Assembly: GCA_007122945.1 (NCBI GenBank)
Contig: SKSP01000110.1
Span: 1-17,572, forward strand
Source of the DNA: Ilumatobacteraceae bacterium
Lineage (GTDB): Bacteria > Actinomycetota > Acidimicrobiia > Acidimicrobiales > Ilumatobacteraceae
DNA length: 17,572 nt
Direction: 5' to 3'
Shown piece by piece: positions 7,818 to 15,387 of the stretch. Position numbers and translations under genes: made by a program. The notes below the pieces were generated by a model. The model had not been told where the DNA came from, searched no databases, and was given only the letters and a program-made list of their open reading frames with translations. How positions within the stretch are numbered: position 1 is the first letter of the stretch; every line of letters begins with the position of its first letter.

Positions 7818-8600
7818 TCAGGACGAGCCCATGTGCGAGCCGGCGTCGACGGCGATCGACTGTCCCGTGATCGCGCTCGACTCCTCCGACGCGAGGAACA
7901 AGGCGACACGTGCCTGCTCGAGTGGCGTCGTGACCCGCCTCAGCGCCGTTCCCGACGCGAGCTCGGCCGCCTTGTCGGCATAGTCGCGCCCCTCCTCGGC
8001 CGCGATCCGCTGAACCCAGTTCACGTACAGCTCGGTCTCGATGCCACCGGGCACGACGCAGTTCACGCGGATGCCGTGCGGCCCGAGCTCCTGGGCCGCG
8101 ACCTTCGTGAGTGTGAACAGCGCGGCCTTCGCCGTGCTGTAGTGGGACTTGCGCGGCATGCCCCGCCAGCCGGCGCCGGAGGAGAAGTTGACGATCGTCC
8201 CGGCGCCACGGTCGAGCATGGTCTGACGCACGACCTCACGGATGCAGAGCATCGCGCCGGTCACGTCGACGGCGATCGTCTGGTTCCAGTTGTCGAGCGT
8301 CTGCTCCCAGATGTACTTGTCGGCACCGGGCTGGGCCGCGTTGTTGATGAGCACGTCGACGTGCCCGAACCGCTCGACGGCCCGCGCGACCAGGTTCTCG
8401 ACGTCGTCCTCCACCGTGATGTCGGTCGGCACCACCAGCGTGTCGACCTCGACGCGACCCGCCGTCTCCTCGAGGGGCGCCGCGCGTCGACCGGCCAGCA
8501 CGAGCCGGGCGCCTTCGGCGGCGAACAGCTCGGCCATCACCCGACCGACTCCTTGGCCTGCGCCCGTGATGATGGCCACCTTGCCGTTCAAACGTGTCAC
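7818..8600 (-). CDS. SDR-family NAD(P)-dependent oxidoreductase
   Basis: A 260-residue classical SDR. The cofactor motif is TGAGQGVG (12-19), NNAA at 86-89 replaces NNAG, with catalytic Ser140/141, Tyr154 and Lys158 (YSTAK), then IRVNCVVPGG. The start is GTG at 8600, supported by GAGGGGGAG a few bases upstream on the minus strand. The gene is convergent with hydrolase copy A (25 bp apart) and divergent from the hydratase gene across 39 bp, so the two probably share a control region. It is likely a hydroxy/keto dehydrogenase for an intermediate of the same pathway; the substrate is unknown. The C-terminal GSHMGSS tail is short and unremarkable. Confidence 0.92.
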   Translation of the reverse strand: MTRLNGKVAIITGAGQGVGRVMAELFAAEGARLVLAGRRAAPLEETAGRVEVDTLVVPTDITVEDDVENLVARAVERFGHVDVLINNAAQPGADKYIWEQTLDNWNQTIAVDVTGAMLCIREVVRQTMLDRGAGTIVNFSSGAGWRGMPRKSHYSTAKAALFTLTKVAAQELGPHGIRVNCVVPGGIETELYVNWVQRIAAEEGRDYADKAAELASGTALRRVTTPLEQARVALFLASEESSAITGQSIAVDAGSHMGSS

Positions 8601-8625
8601 CGTGCTCCCCCTCGGTCGGAGAGTC

Positions 8626-8631
8626 TATGTT
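8626..8631 (+). promoter_or_regulatory. Possible -10 element for a leaderless hydratase transcript
   Basis: TATGTT (TANNNT type) ends 8 nt before the hydratase ATG at 8640. No good Shine-Dalgarno sequence stands at normal distance; GGAGAG at 8618-8623 is 16 nt away. This arrangement is typical of leaderless actinobacterial transcripts. The whole divergent intergenic region is only 39 bp. Confidence 0.35.
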
Positions 8632-8639
8632 GGACGGCC

Positions 8640-9464
8640 ATGTCGACGGTCATCTCTCCCGGCACGAGCACCGAGCGCCAGCGCGCGCTCGACGCCGCAG
8701 CCACGCAGCTCATCGACGCCGCGTCGAACGCCACCCCGTGCCGACCGCTGAGGGAGATGTTGCCCGACGGCACCCTCGACGACGGGTACGCGATCCAACA
8801 ACTCGTCCACGCCAGGACCTCCTCGGCACGGCGCCAGGTCGGCCGCAAGATCGGTTTGACCTCCGCGGCCGTGCAGCAACAGATGGGGGTGGACACCCCC
8901 GACTTCGGTGTGCTGTTCGCCGACATGGCCTTCGGCGACTCGGAGCCCGTTCCCATGGACCGGCTGCTGCAACCGCGGGTCGAAGCCGAGGTCGCGTTCG
9001 TGCTCGGGAACGACTTACCCGAGCACCCGGTCACGACGACCGAGGTGCTCCGAGCGACCGACTTCGTGGTCGCGGCGATCGAGATCGTCGACAGCCGGGT
9101 GGAGAACTGGGACATCTCCATCTTCGACACCGTCGCCGACAACGCGTCGTCGGGACTGTTCGTGGTCGGCGGATCACCCCGGTCGTTGCGCGACATCGAC
9201 GACCTGCGCACCGCCGAGATGACCCTGACGTGCAACGGCGCCGTGTCGAGCTCCGGAACCGGGGCGGCCTGCCTGGGGCACCCGGTGAACGCGGTGGTGT
9301 GGCTCGCCAACGTCGTGGCGGAGCGCGGCGCGCCGTTGCGCGCGGGCGAGGTGATCCTGTCGGGGTCGCTCGGGCCGCTCGTCCCGGTCGAGCCCGGCGA
9401 GACGTACGAGGCGACGATCGAGGGCCTCGGATCGGTGCGCGCCGCGTTCACCGAACGCTCGTGA
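8640..9464 (+). CDS. hsaE: 2-keto-4-pentenoate / 2-hydroxyhexa-2,4-dienoate hydratase
   Basis: A 274-residue member of the MhpD/BphH/HsaE hydratase family, related to the fumarylacetoacetate-hydrolase fold. It adds water to a 2-hydroxydienoate released by the MCP hydrolase. Visible family motifs are GRKIGLTS (69-75), MGVDTPDFG, the metal-binding RVEAEVAF (Glu115, Glu117) and IEIVDSR (Glu148). ATG 8640 is the natural start; the frame stays open upstream to 7833, but that is antisense to the SDR. No good ribosome binding site is present, so the mRNA may be leaderless. It is followed by aldehyde dehydrogenase and aldolase in pathway logic. The Hsa name is inferred from context; BphH/MhpD specificity is equally compatible with the sequence alone. 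Confidence 0.9.
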   Translation: MSTVISPGTSTERQRALDAAATQLIDAASNATPCRPLREMLPDGTLDDGYAIQQLVHARTSSARRQVGRKIGLTSAAVQQQMGVDTPDFGVLFADMAFGDSEPVPMDRLLQPRVEAEVAFVLGNDLPEHPVTTTEVLRATDFVVAAIEIVDSRVENWDISIFDTVADNASSGLFVVGGSPRSLRDIDDLRTAEMTLTCNGAVSSSGTGAACLGHPVNAVVWLANVVAERGAPLRAGEVILSGSLGPLVPVEPGETYEATIEGLGSVRAAFTERS

Positions 9465-9508
9465 GCTCACGGAGCGATCCCGGCGCCGCGATCGCGTCGT
9501 GAGAGTCC

Positions 9509-9550
9509 CACTGTGCGGTACCGGGCCCGGAGCCCGGGAATCACGCAGTG
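9509..9550. promoter_or_regulatory. Nested inverted repeats upstream of aldehyde dehydrogenase-aldolase operon
   Basis: An inner stem CCGGGC (9521-9526)/GCCCGG (9532-9537) with a 5-nt loop lies inside an outer arm pair CACTG (9509-9513)/CAGTG (9546-9550). It ends 13 bases before the ATG at 9564. It could be an operator, a terminator of the hydratase transcript or an attenuator. Confidence 0.4.
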
Positions 9551-9563
9551 GCAAGATGCGTCC

Positions 9564-10460
9564 ATGACAGTCACGGCAGCGATCATCGGCTCCGGCAACA
9601 TCGGGACCGATCTGCTCTACAAACTGCGCCGATCGGACGTCATCGAGCCTCGGTACATGGTCGGGGTCGACCCGGCGAGCGAGGGGCTGGAACGTGCCCG
9701 CGCCCTGGGCGTCGAGACGTCCGCCGAGGGCGTCGACTGGTTGCTGGGCCGGCCGGAGCTGCCCGAGATCGTGTTCGAGGCGACGTCCGCATACGTGCAC
9801 GTGCGCAACGCCCCGCGCTATCGCGAAGCCGGCATCCGCGCCGTCGACCTGACGCCCGCGGCGCGCGGTCCGTTCGTGATCCCGCCGGTGAACCTCACCG
9901 AGCACATCGACGAGATGAACGTCAACATGGTGACGTGCGGCGGGCAGGCCACCATCCCGATGGTGTACGCGGTCTCGCGCGTGACACCCGTGGCCTATGC
10001 CGAGATCGTGGCCACCGTGGCGTCGAAGTCCGCCGGGCCCGGCACCCGCAACAACATCGACGAGTTCACCCGCACGACCGCATCGGCCGTCGAGGTGCTC
10101 GGAGGCGCCGAGCGCGGCAAGGCGATCATCATCCTCAACCCGGCCGAACCACCGCTCATCATGCGCGACACGATCTACTGCTCGCTCGAGCCCGATGCCG
10201 ACGAGGAGGCGGTCACGGCGTCGATCCACGAGATCGTCGACGACGTCCAGGGATACGTGCCGGGCTACCGTCTCCGCGTACCACCTCAGTTCGAGCGCGA
10301 CTTCACGCCGGACGGCAGGGGACGCGTCACGATCTTCATCGAGGTGGAGGGCTCGGGGGACTACCTGCCCCCGTACTCCGGGAACCTCGACATCATGACC
10401 GCGGCGGCCACCAAGGTCGGGAACGAGATCGCACGCAAGCTCACGATGCAGGAGGCCTGA
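9564..10460 (+). CDS. hsaG: Acetaldehyde/propanal dehydrogenase (CoA-acylating)
   Basis: A 298-residue acylating aldehyde dehydrogenase of the MhpF/BphJ/HsaG/DmpF family. It has N-terminal NAD motif GSGNIG (9-14) and catalytic Cys125 in NMVTCGGQATIP. The family converts the aldehyde made by the aldolase to acyl-CoA, usually in a complex with channelling between the two enzymes. Start ATG 9564 matches the family N-terminus (MTVTAAIIGSGNIG); there is no clear Shine-Dalgarno sequence, and CAAGAT ends 6 nt upstream, so a leaderless start is possible. The stop is separated from the aldolase ATG by a single base. Propanal rather than acetaldehyde would be the substrate if this is a true steroid cluster; sequence alone does not decide that. 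Confidence 0.95.
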   Translation: MTVTAAIIGSGNIGTDLLYKLRRSDVIEPRYMVGVDPASEGLERARALGVETSAEGVDWLLGRPELPEIVFEATSAYVHVRNAPRYREAGIRAVDLTPAARGPFVIPPVNLTEHIDEMNVNMVTCGGQATIPMVYAVSRVTPVAYAEIVATVASKSAGPGTRNNIDEFTRTTASAVEVLGGAERGKAIIILNPAEPPLIMRDTIYCSLEPDADEEAVTASIHEIVDDVQGYVPGYRLRVPPQFERDFTPDGRGRVTIFIEVEGSGDYLPPYSGNLDIMTAAATKVGNEIARKLTMQEA

Positions 10461-10461
10461 G

Positions 10462-11538
10462 ATGCCGTACTCGGACGACCTCGACGTGCGGATCACCGAC
10501 TCCGCGCTCCGCGACGGATCCCACGCCAAGGCTCATCAGTTCACCGAGGACCATGTCCGCAGCGTGGTGGCCGGCCTCGTGTCCGCCGGTGTCCCCGTGA
10601 TCGAGGTCAGCCACGGCGACGGCCTCGCCGGTTCGTCGTTCAACTACGGGTTCTCGGCCGTCGACGAGCGCTCCCTGATGAGCGCAGCCGTCGACGAGGC
10701 GAACGGCCGGGCCGCGATCGCCGCGCTCATGCTCCCGGGCATCGGCACCATCGACGACATCAAGGCGTGCCGCGACCTCGGCGTCTCGTTGGTGCGCATC
10801 GCCACGCACTGCACCGAGGCGGACACGTCCATCCAGCACTTCACGATCGCCCGCGAACTCGGTCTGGAGACGGTCGGGTTCCTGATGATGGCGCACAGCC
10901 AGCCCCCAGAGGTGTTGGCGGCGCAAGCCCGCATCATGGTCGACGCCGGCTGCCAGTGCGTCTACGTCGTCGACTCGGCCGGCGCGATGATCCTCGACGA
11001 GGTCACCGAACGCGTCACGACCCTCAGCGCCGAGCTCGGTGATGCGGCGCAGGTCGGGTTCCACGGGCACCAGAACCTGTCGCTCGGCGTGGCGAACACG
11101 GTGCTCGCGATCCGCGCCGGCGCCGTTCAGGCCGACGCCTGCACGCGCGCCTTCGGAGCGGGCTCGGGCAACACCCCCACCGAGGCGCTCGCCGCCGTGC
11201 TCGATCGGCTGGGCGTCACGACGGGGATCGATCCGCTCACCATGTTCGACGTCGCCGAGGACGTCGTCCGCCCCGTCATGGACGGCGAATGCGTCCTGGA
11301 CCGGATGAGCCTGATCATGGGGTACGCGGGCGTCTACTCGAGCTTCCTGCGGCACGCCTACCGGGCCGCCGAACGGTACGGCGTCTCCGGCGCCGAGATC
11401 CTCATGCGATGCGGCGAACGCAAGCTCATCGGCGGCCAGGAGGACCAGATCATCGACATCGCCTTCGAGTTGGCCGGCGAACGCACCGACGACGAGGCAC
11501 ACCTCGTGACGAGCACTGCGGGGGGCAGCGAGGCCTGA
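10462..11538 (+). CDS. hsaF: 4-hydroxy-2-oxovalerate/oxohexanoate aldolase
   Basis: A 358-residue class II pyruvate aldolase of the DmpG/MhpE/BphI/HsaF family (HMGL-like TIM barrel). The catalytic RDGSH is at 17-21 (Arg17, Asp18, His21), metal-binding His201 and His203 in GFHGHQN, and the FGAGSGNTPTEAL segment is typical of the family. It cleaves 4-hydroxy-2-oxoacids to pyruvate and an aldehyde that is passed to the acylating dehydrogenase. It has a strong ribosome binding site, AGGAGG (10450-10455), inside the end of the preceding gene and 6 nt before ATG 10462; the 1-bp gap makes coupled translation likely. The length is slightly above the usual 340-350 because of a short C-terminal tail. 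Confidence 0.96.
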   Translation: MPYSDDLDVRITDSALRDGSHAKAHQFTEDHVRSVVAGLVSAGVPVIEVSHGDGLAGSSFNYGFSAVDERSLMSAAVDEANGRAAIAALMLPGIGTIDDIKACRDLGVSLVRIATHCTEADTSIQHFTIARELGLETVGFLMMAHSQPPEVLAAQARIMVDAGCQCVYVVDSAGAMILDEVTERVTTLSAELGDAAQVGFHGHQNLSLGVANTVLAIRAGAVQADACTRAFGAGSGNTPTEALAAVLDRLGVTTGIDPLTMFDVAEDVVRPVMDGECVLDRMSLIMGYAGVYSSFLRHAYRAAERYGVSGAEILMRCGERKLIGGQEDQIIDIAFELAGERTDDEAHLVTSTAGGSEA

Positions 11539-11543
11539 CCCGG

Positions 11544-11566
11544 CGGGCGGTCGCAGGCGCCGCCCG
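11544..11566 (+). terminator. GC-rich stem-loop after aldolase gene
   Basis: CGGGCGG (11544-11550) pairs with CCGCCCG (11560-11566) with a 9-nt loop, starting 5 bases after the aldolase stop. Only ACATTT follows, without a real U-tract. It is a plausible operon end just before the IclR promoter. Confidence 0.4.
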
Positions 11567-11570
11567 ACAT

Positions 11571-11600
11571 TTGCAGTACGCCAGCAATTCGGGATACGGT
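11571..11600 (+). promoter_or_regulatory. Possible promoter of IclR regulator gene
   Basis: TTGCAG (11571-11576) and TACGGT (11595-11600) are separated by 18 bp, a plausible σ70-type pair in an actinobacterium. Transcription would begin near 11607, leaving a leader of roughly 120 nt to the TTG start proposed at 11725. Confidence 0.35.
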
Positions 11601-11724
11601 GCGAGCGACGGACAACGGGACGCGTCGCCGGACGTGTACTCGCGAAGGGGGTGTCCAGGTTGGGGGCAACGCAGTCGTTCGACCGATGCTGGTACGTGCG
11701 CGGGGCCGGGCCGGGGGTCCTCCG

Positions 11725-12630
11725 TTGAACGCGCACACGATCGCGCCCGGCGAGCGGCACGAGGACGCCGATGGTGTCCCGCTTGTCAACCCGGTCGACA
11801 CGGTCGACCCGGTCGACACGGTCGACCCGGTCGACACGGTCGACCCGGTCGACACGGTCGACCCGGTGTGCACCGACGCCGACGACAAGGGTCGGTCCGT
11901 CCTCGGCCGGGTCGACTGCATCATCGGCGCCTTCGACGACGCCAACAGCGTGTTGAGTCTCAACGACCTGACGCAACGTACCGAGCTGCCGAAATCGACC
12001 GTGCACCGGATGGTCGAGCAGTTGCGGCGCATCGGATGGCTCGAACGGGAGGTCTCCGGGTACCGGGTGGGGATCAAGCTGTTCGAGGTGGGCGGGCTCG
12101 CCGCTCGCCGCAACCAGCTGTGCGAGTCGGCGTACCCGCACCTGCACGCCCTCTCGACCGACACGGAGCTCGCCGTCCAGCTGGCGATCCTCGAGGGCAC
12201 CGATGTGTTGTACCTCGAGCGGATCCCGATGGGCGGCTTCCGTCTCCCGACCCGCCAGGGCGGTCGCATGCCTGCGTACTGCACGGCGCTCGGCAAGGCC
12301 ATGCTGGCCTTCGACGACGAGGCCACGGAGCGGGTGCTCGCAGCGCCCCTCCGCCGCCGGACATCGCGCACGCTGACCACCGCCGCTGCGCTGCACGGCG
12401 ATCTCGATCGGGTGCGCGAGCTCGGGCTCGCGTTCGACGAGCAGGAGTCCTTCGACGGTCTCGCATGTGTCGCCGCGCCGATCCGCAACGCCGGACGGGC
12501 CATCGCCGCCGTCTCGGTGACCGGTCCGGTGTCGCGCATCGATCTCCATGCCACCGCACCGCTCCTCCGCCAGACGGCGAAGTTGATCTGGGACGATCGC
12601 TTCCAGGTCCGTCGCCGCCCGCGACACTGA
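11725..12630 (+). CDS. IclR-family transcriptional regulator with repeat-bearing N-terminal extension
   Basis: About 301 residues if translation starts at TTG 11725, which has GGGGG (11713-11717) 7 nt upstream. Residues 23-46 are four exact PVDTVD repeats. The IclR winged-helix domain follows (GRSVLGR..., LSLNDLTQRTELPKSTVHRM), then the effector domain with PTRQGGRMPAYCTALGKAML. The family's normal length is about 250, so the extension of about 50 residues is unusual. An alternative start at GTG 11866 would give a normal 254-residue protein and leave the repeats non-coding, but no ribosome site is seen there. The frame is open back to 11599, where codon use looks non-coding. IclR proteins often control aromatic and other catabolic operons; here the adjacent hydratase-aldolase operon or the binding-protein gene are likely targets. 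Confidence 0.8.
   Translation: MNAHTIAPGERHEDADGVPLVNPVDTVDPVDTVDPVDTVDPVDTVDPVCTDADDKGRSVLGRVDCIIGAFDDANSVLSLNDLTQRTELPKSTVHRMVEQLRRIGWLEREVSGYRVGIKLFEVGGLAARRNQLCESAYPHLHALSTDTELAVQLAILEGTDVLYLERIPMGGFRLPTRQGGRMPAYCTALGKAMLAFDDEATERVLAAPLRRRTSRTLTTAAALHGDLDRVRELGLAFDEQESFDGLACVAAPIRNAGRAIAAVSVTGPVSRIDLHATAPLLRQTAKLIWDDRFQVRRRPRH
11791..11862 (+). repeat. 18-bp tandem repeat, four perfect copies, at the 5' end of the IclR gene
   Basis: The unit CCGGTCGACACGGTCGAC is repeated four times (11791-11808, 11809-11826, 11827-11844, 11845-11862), with a further CCGGT start at 11863. Each unit holds two GTCGAC palindromes. In the regulator frame it encodes PVDTVD. It is expected to be prone to copy-number change by slippage in 6-residue steps without frameshift. 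Confidence 0.95.
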
Positions 12631-12645
12631 CGCGCCTCACGGATC

Positions 12646-12667
12646 GGGACCGCGCACGGCCGGTCCC
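12646..12667 (+). terminator. Stem-loop downstream of IclR gene
   Basis: GGGACCG (12646-12652) and CGGTCCC (12661-12667) form a 7-bp stem with an 8-nt loop in the 91-bp gap between the IclR gene and the binding-protein gene. There is no U-tract. It could be a terminator or an operator dyad for the following gene. Confidence 0.35.
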
Positions 12668-12721
12668 GCCCATCGGCACGGTGTCTGGACCTGGACGCCC
12701 GACAACGGACACGATGACGCC

Positions 12722-14494
12722 ATGTCAAGAACCACACCTCGATCTCGCTGGCTCCGCTCGGTCGGCTTCCTGACCGCGGCGACGATGGTCTTCGCCGCGT
12801 GCGGCGGTGACGACGACTCTTCCGACGTCGACGACACGGCGCAGGAGGCGCCCACCGACACGGCGGACGACGACACCGACGACACCGACGACACGACCGA
12901 CGACGACACGACCGACACGACCGACACGACGGTCGACGACACGACCGACGACGACACGACCGACACGACGATCGACGACACGACCGACGAGATCGTCACC
13001 GCGGCACTCGGCGAGGACTGCGTCGGTCCGACGGGCGGCACCATCACGGTCGCCGTTCCGAGCGTCTCGACCACGCTCGATCCGCTCACCGCGTCGGGCG
13101 GGCTCGGCGGCGACCTGATCCACATCTACGACGTCCTCTTCGCCTACGACGCCGAGACGGGTGAGTACGTGCCGCGACTCGCCGAGTCGGTCACCCCGAA
13201 CGACGACGCCACCGTCTGGACCGTGGTGCTCCGCGACGACGTCACGTTCGGCAACGGCGACCCGATGGACGCCGCCGCGGTGAAGGCGAGCATGGATCGG
13301 CACCTCACCGAAGGTTCGACATCGGTCCTCGTGGCCTACCAGGCGCTGATCGCCGATGTCGCGGTCGTCGACGACGTGACGTTGGAGTTCACGTTGACCG
13401 GCCCGTGGGGTGCGTTCCCGTTCGGGCTCACCCGCGGGCTCGGCTACATCACGAACGTCGACGTCATCGACGAGGTCGGCGCCGAGACGTTCGCGACCGA
13501 TCCCACCGGCGGCGGCGCCGGCCCGTTCGAGGTCACGCGGTTCTCGCCGCCCGAGAGCATCGAGTTCACGGCCAAGGACGGCTGGTGGGGCGGCGAGCTC
13601 TGCGTCGACCGGGTCGTCTACGAGGTCATCCCGGACGCCAGCACCGCCAACGAGGCCTACAGGAACAACGAGATCGACGTCGCGCTGGTCGACGCACGCT
13701 CCCCGATCGCGAGCGCCGAGGCGAAGGACCTGTCGGACAACGTGGCGACGTTCATCCAGCACGGCGGTGGCGTGCTGATGCTCAACGCCGGCCGCGGCGA
13801 ACAGCCGCCGATCACCGCCGATCCACGGATCCGCGCCGCGATCGCAGCGGCCATCGATCCGGCCATGGTCGACGAGCGAGCCTTCGACGGGGTGGGCTTC
13901 CCCCAGAACTCGCTGATCCAGGAGGCGAGCCGGGTCTACGAACCCCTCGACGGTCCGCCGTACGACCCGGATCTGGCATCGGAGCTCGTCGAGGAGGTCA
14001 AGGCCGAGACGGGATGGGACGGCACGCTCCGCTTCGACTGCGTGACCAACCTCGCCGACGCTGCGCTGTCGATGGGCGCCATGCTCGGGGCCGTCGGCTT
14101 CGAGCTCCAGCTCGAACCCAACCGCACCTTGCCGCAGCAGATCGAGCTCGTCATCGCCGGCAACTTCGACATCGCCTGCTTCGGCCACACACCCGATGAG
14201 GCAGACCTGTGGGACGGACTCCGGCCCTACGCGAGTGACAATCCCCGCAACCTGTCCGGCATTGCCTCACCCGAGATCGACGCGGCGCTCGAGGTGCTGC
14301 GGGGTGCCACGACCACCGACGAGGTCCAGGAGGCGATGGAGCAGGTCCAGGCTGCCTGGAACGAGGAGAACCCGGCCGTCGTCTACGCCGCTTTCGAGCA
14401 CGTGCTGATCTGGGACGATGCGGTCGACGGTGTCGGTCAGAACTACAGCGTCACGGTCGTTCCAACCTTCGACAAGGCGTCGGTCAGCCGGTGA
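12722..14494 (+). CDS. ABC transporter substrate-binding lipoprotein (SBP family 5)
   Basis: 590 residues. The N-terminus has positive charges, a hydrophobic stretch and the lipobox VFAAC with Cys27, so it is an exported lipoprotein anchored outside the membrane. Residues 28-90 are an extreme Asp/Thr-rich linker with no Lys or Arg. The folded domain begins near 105 (GGTITVAVPSVSTTLDPL) and shows family-5 features: PRLAESVTPNDDATVWTVVL, LRDDVTFGNGDPMDAAAVKASMDR and GPFEVTRFSPPESIEF. The family binds oligopeptides, but also nickel, opines, glycosides and other solutes. It may serve the two ATPases at 3139-5219, although it lies about 7.5 kb away and no permeases are present. No Shine-Dalgarno sequence is obvious before ATG 12722. 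Its stop overlaps the next gene's GTG. Confidence 0.93.
   Translation: MSRTTPRSRWLRSVGFLTAATMVFAACGGDDDSSDVDDTAQEAPTDTADDDTDDTDDTTDDDTTDTTDTTVDDTTDDDTTDTTIDDTTDEIVTAALGEDCVGPTGGTITVAVPSVSTTLDPLTASGGLGGDLIHIYDVLFAYDAETGEYVPRLAESVTPNDDATVWTVVLRDDVTFGNGDPMDAAAVKASMDRHLTEGSTSVLVAYQALIADVAVVDDVTLEFTLTGPWGAFPFGLTRGLGYITNVDVIDEVGAETFATDPTGGGAGPFEVTRFSPPESIEFTAKDGWWGGELCVDRVVYEVIPDASTANEAYRNNEIDVALVDARSPIASAEAKDLSDNVATFIQHGGGVLMLNAGRGEQPPITADPRIRAAIAAAIDPAMVDERAFDGVGFPQNSLIQEASRVYEPLDGPPYDPDLASELVEEVKAETGWDGTLRFDCVTNLADAALSMGAMLGAVGFELQLEPNRTLPQQIELVIAGNFDIACFGHTPDEADLWDGLRPYASDNPRNLSGIASPEIDAALEVLRGATTTDEVQEAMEQVQAAWNEENPAVVYAAFEHVLIWDDAVDGVGQNYSVTVVPTFDKASVSR
12803..12991 (+). repeat. Low-complexity Asp/Thr-coding region
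   Basis: Degenerate GAC/ACG/ACC triplet repeats encode the linker at residues 28-90 of the binding lipoprotein. It contains near-repeats of VDDTTDDDTTDTT. Such acidic linkers after a lipobox probably act as spacers across the cell surface; the array is likely variable in length between strains. Confidence 0.85.
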
Positions 14495-15348
14495 GCTCCG
14501 GCCGGCTCGACGGCCAGGTCGTCGCCATCACCGGCGCAGGCGCCGGGCTCGGGAAGGCGTACGCCCTGGCGATGGCCGCCGAGGGCGCGGCGATCGTCGT
14601 CAACGACGTCGACGCCGCGGCCGCGGCGTCGACGGCCGACGAGCTCCGGGCCCTCGGCGGCCGGGCCGAACCGGACGAACACTCGATCGCCAGCGCGGCG
14701 GGCGCGGAAGCGCTCGTCGCCCGGGCGGTCGAGGTGTTCGGACAACTCGACGTCATGGTCACCAACGCCGGCGCCGACCGGCGCGGGCCGGTGCTGGAAC
14801 TCACCCCCGACGACTGGGACGCCACGCTCGCCGTCCACCTCACGGGCTCCATCCACTGTTCCCTCGCAGCAGCCCGGGTGATGCGCGAGCGCGGTGAGGG
14901 CTGCATCATCAACGTGACGTCCGCTGCGTTCCACGCGGGAACGCCGACGATGGCGCCGTACTGCGTCGCCAAGGGCGGCATCTACTCGCTCATGCGGAGC
15001 CTCGCGCTCGAGTTGGGCCCGCTCGGCATCAGCGTGAACGCCGTCTCTCCCCCGCTCACCGCGACGGCCCCGGCACTCGCCTTCGTGGAACAGCTCGCGG
15101 CGTCGCTCCCCGCGCCGGAGCACGCGGATGCGCTGCGCGCGAGCATCGAATCACCGGAGCACGTGGCACCGATCGTGGTCTTCCTCGCCACGAGTGCCGG
15201 GCGCCGACTCAACGGTCAGGTGCTCACGCTCGGGGCGGCATCGCTCTCGGCGACCACGGTGGCGACCAGCACCGTGGACCGGGCGGCGACGAGCGACACG
15301 CCGTGGACGCTCGACGAGCTCGAGCACGCGGTCGGCTCACTGGTCTGA
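14491..15348 (+). CDS. SDR-family oxidoreductase with C-terminal extension
   Basis: 285 residues. The cofactor motif is TGAGAGLG (14-21), followed by NDVD, TNAG (91-94), Ser144, Tyr157 and Lys161 (YCVAK) and SVNAVSPP. The C-terminus continues past the normal SDR end with a tail of about 33 residues (TVATSTVDRAATSDTPWTLDELEHAV). The architecture resembles SDRs of the HSD17B4/MaoC-associated type that end with an extra helix, but no hydratase domain is present. The start GTG 14491 overlaps the stop of the lipoprotein gene (GTGA), implying coupled translation of a cytoplasmic oxidoreductase with an exported binding protein. The substrate is possibly the imported compound or a 3-hydroxyacyl-type intermediate; this is inference. 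Confidence 0.9.
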   Translation: MSSGRLDGQVVAITGAGAGLGKAYALAMAAEGAAIVVNDVDAAAAASTADELRALGGRAEPDEHSIASAAGAEALVARAVEVFGQLDVMVTNAGADRRGPVLELTPDDWDATLAVHLTGSIHCSLAAARVMRERGEGCIINVTSAAFHAGTPTMAPYCVAKGGIYSLMRSLALELGPLGISVNAVSPPLTATAPALAFVEQLAASLPAPEHADALRASIESPEHVAPIVVFLATSAGRRLNGQVLTLGAASLSATTVATSTVDRAATSDTPWTLDELEHAVGSLV

Positions 15349-15351
15349 CGA

Positions 15352-15379
15352 CGCGCTCCCCGGGCCGCGCTCCCCGGGC
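15352..15379. repeat. 14-bp tandem duplication forming a possible bidirectional terminator
   Basis: CGCGCTCCCCGGGC occurs at 15352-15365 and 15366-15379, filling most of the 39-bp gap between convergent genes. The palindrome CCCGGG in each copy (15359-15364, 15373-15378) lets the two copies pair as a 6-bp stem with an 8-nt loop, suiting a bidirectional terminator. Confidence 0.7.
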
Positions 15380-15387
15380 CGGCCGGC

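Noticed and set aside
11791..11862. Possible CRISPR array
   Set aside because: The units are contiguous without spacers and stay in frame with a regulator gene.
10441..12627. Minus-strand open frame of 728 codons containing VDRVDR repeats
   Set aside because: It is antisense to the aldolase and IclR genes; the repeats are the complement of the 18-bp array. No recognisable domain.
12637..13125. Minus-strand frame rich in Val/Ser resembling a membrane or surface protein
   Set aside because: It is the complement of the Asp/Thr linker of the lipoprotein, whose signal peptide and downstream family-5 domain are clear on the plus strand.
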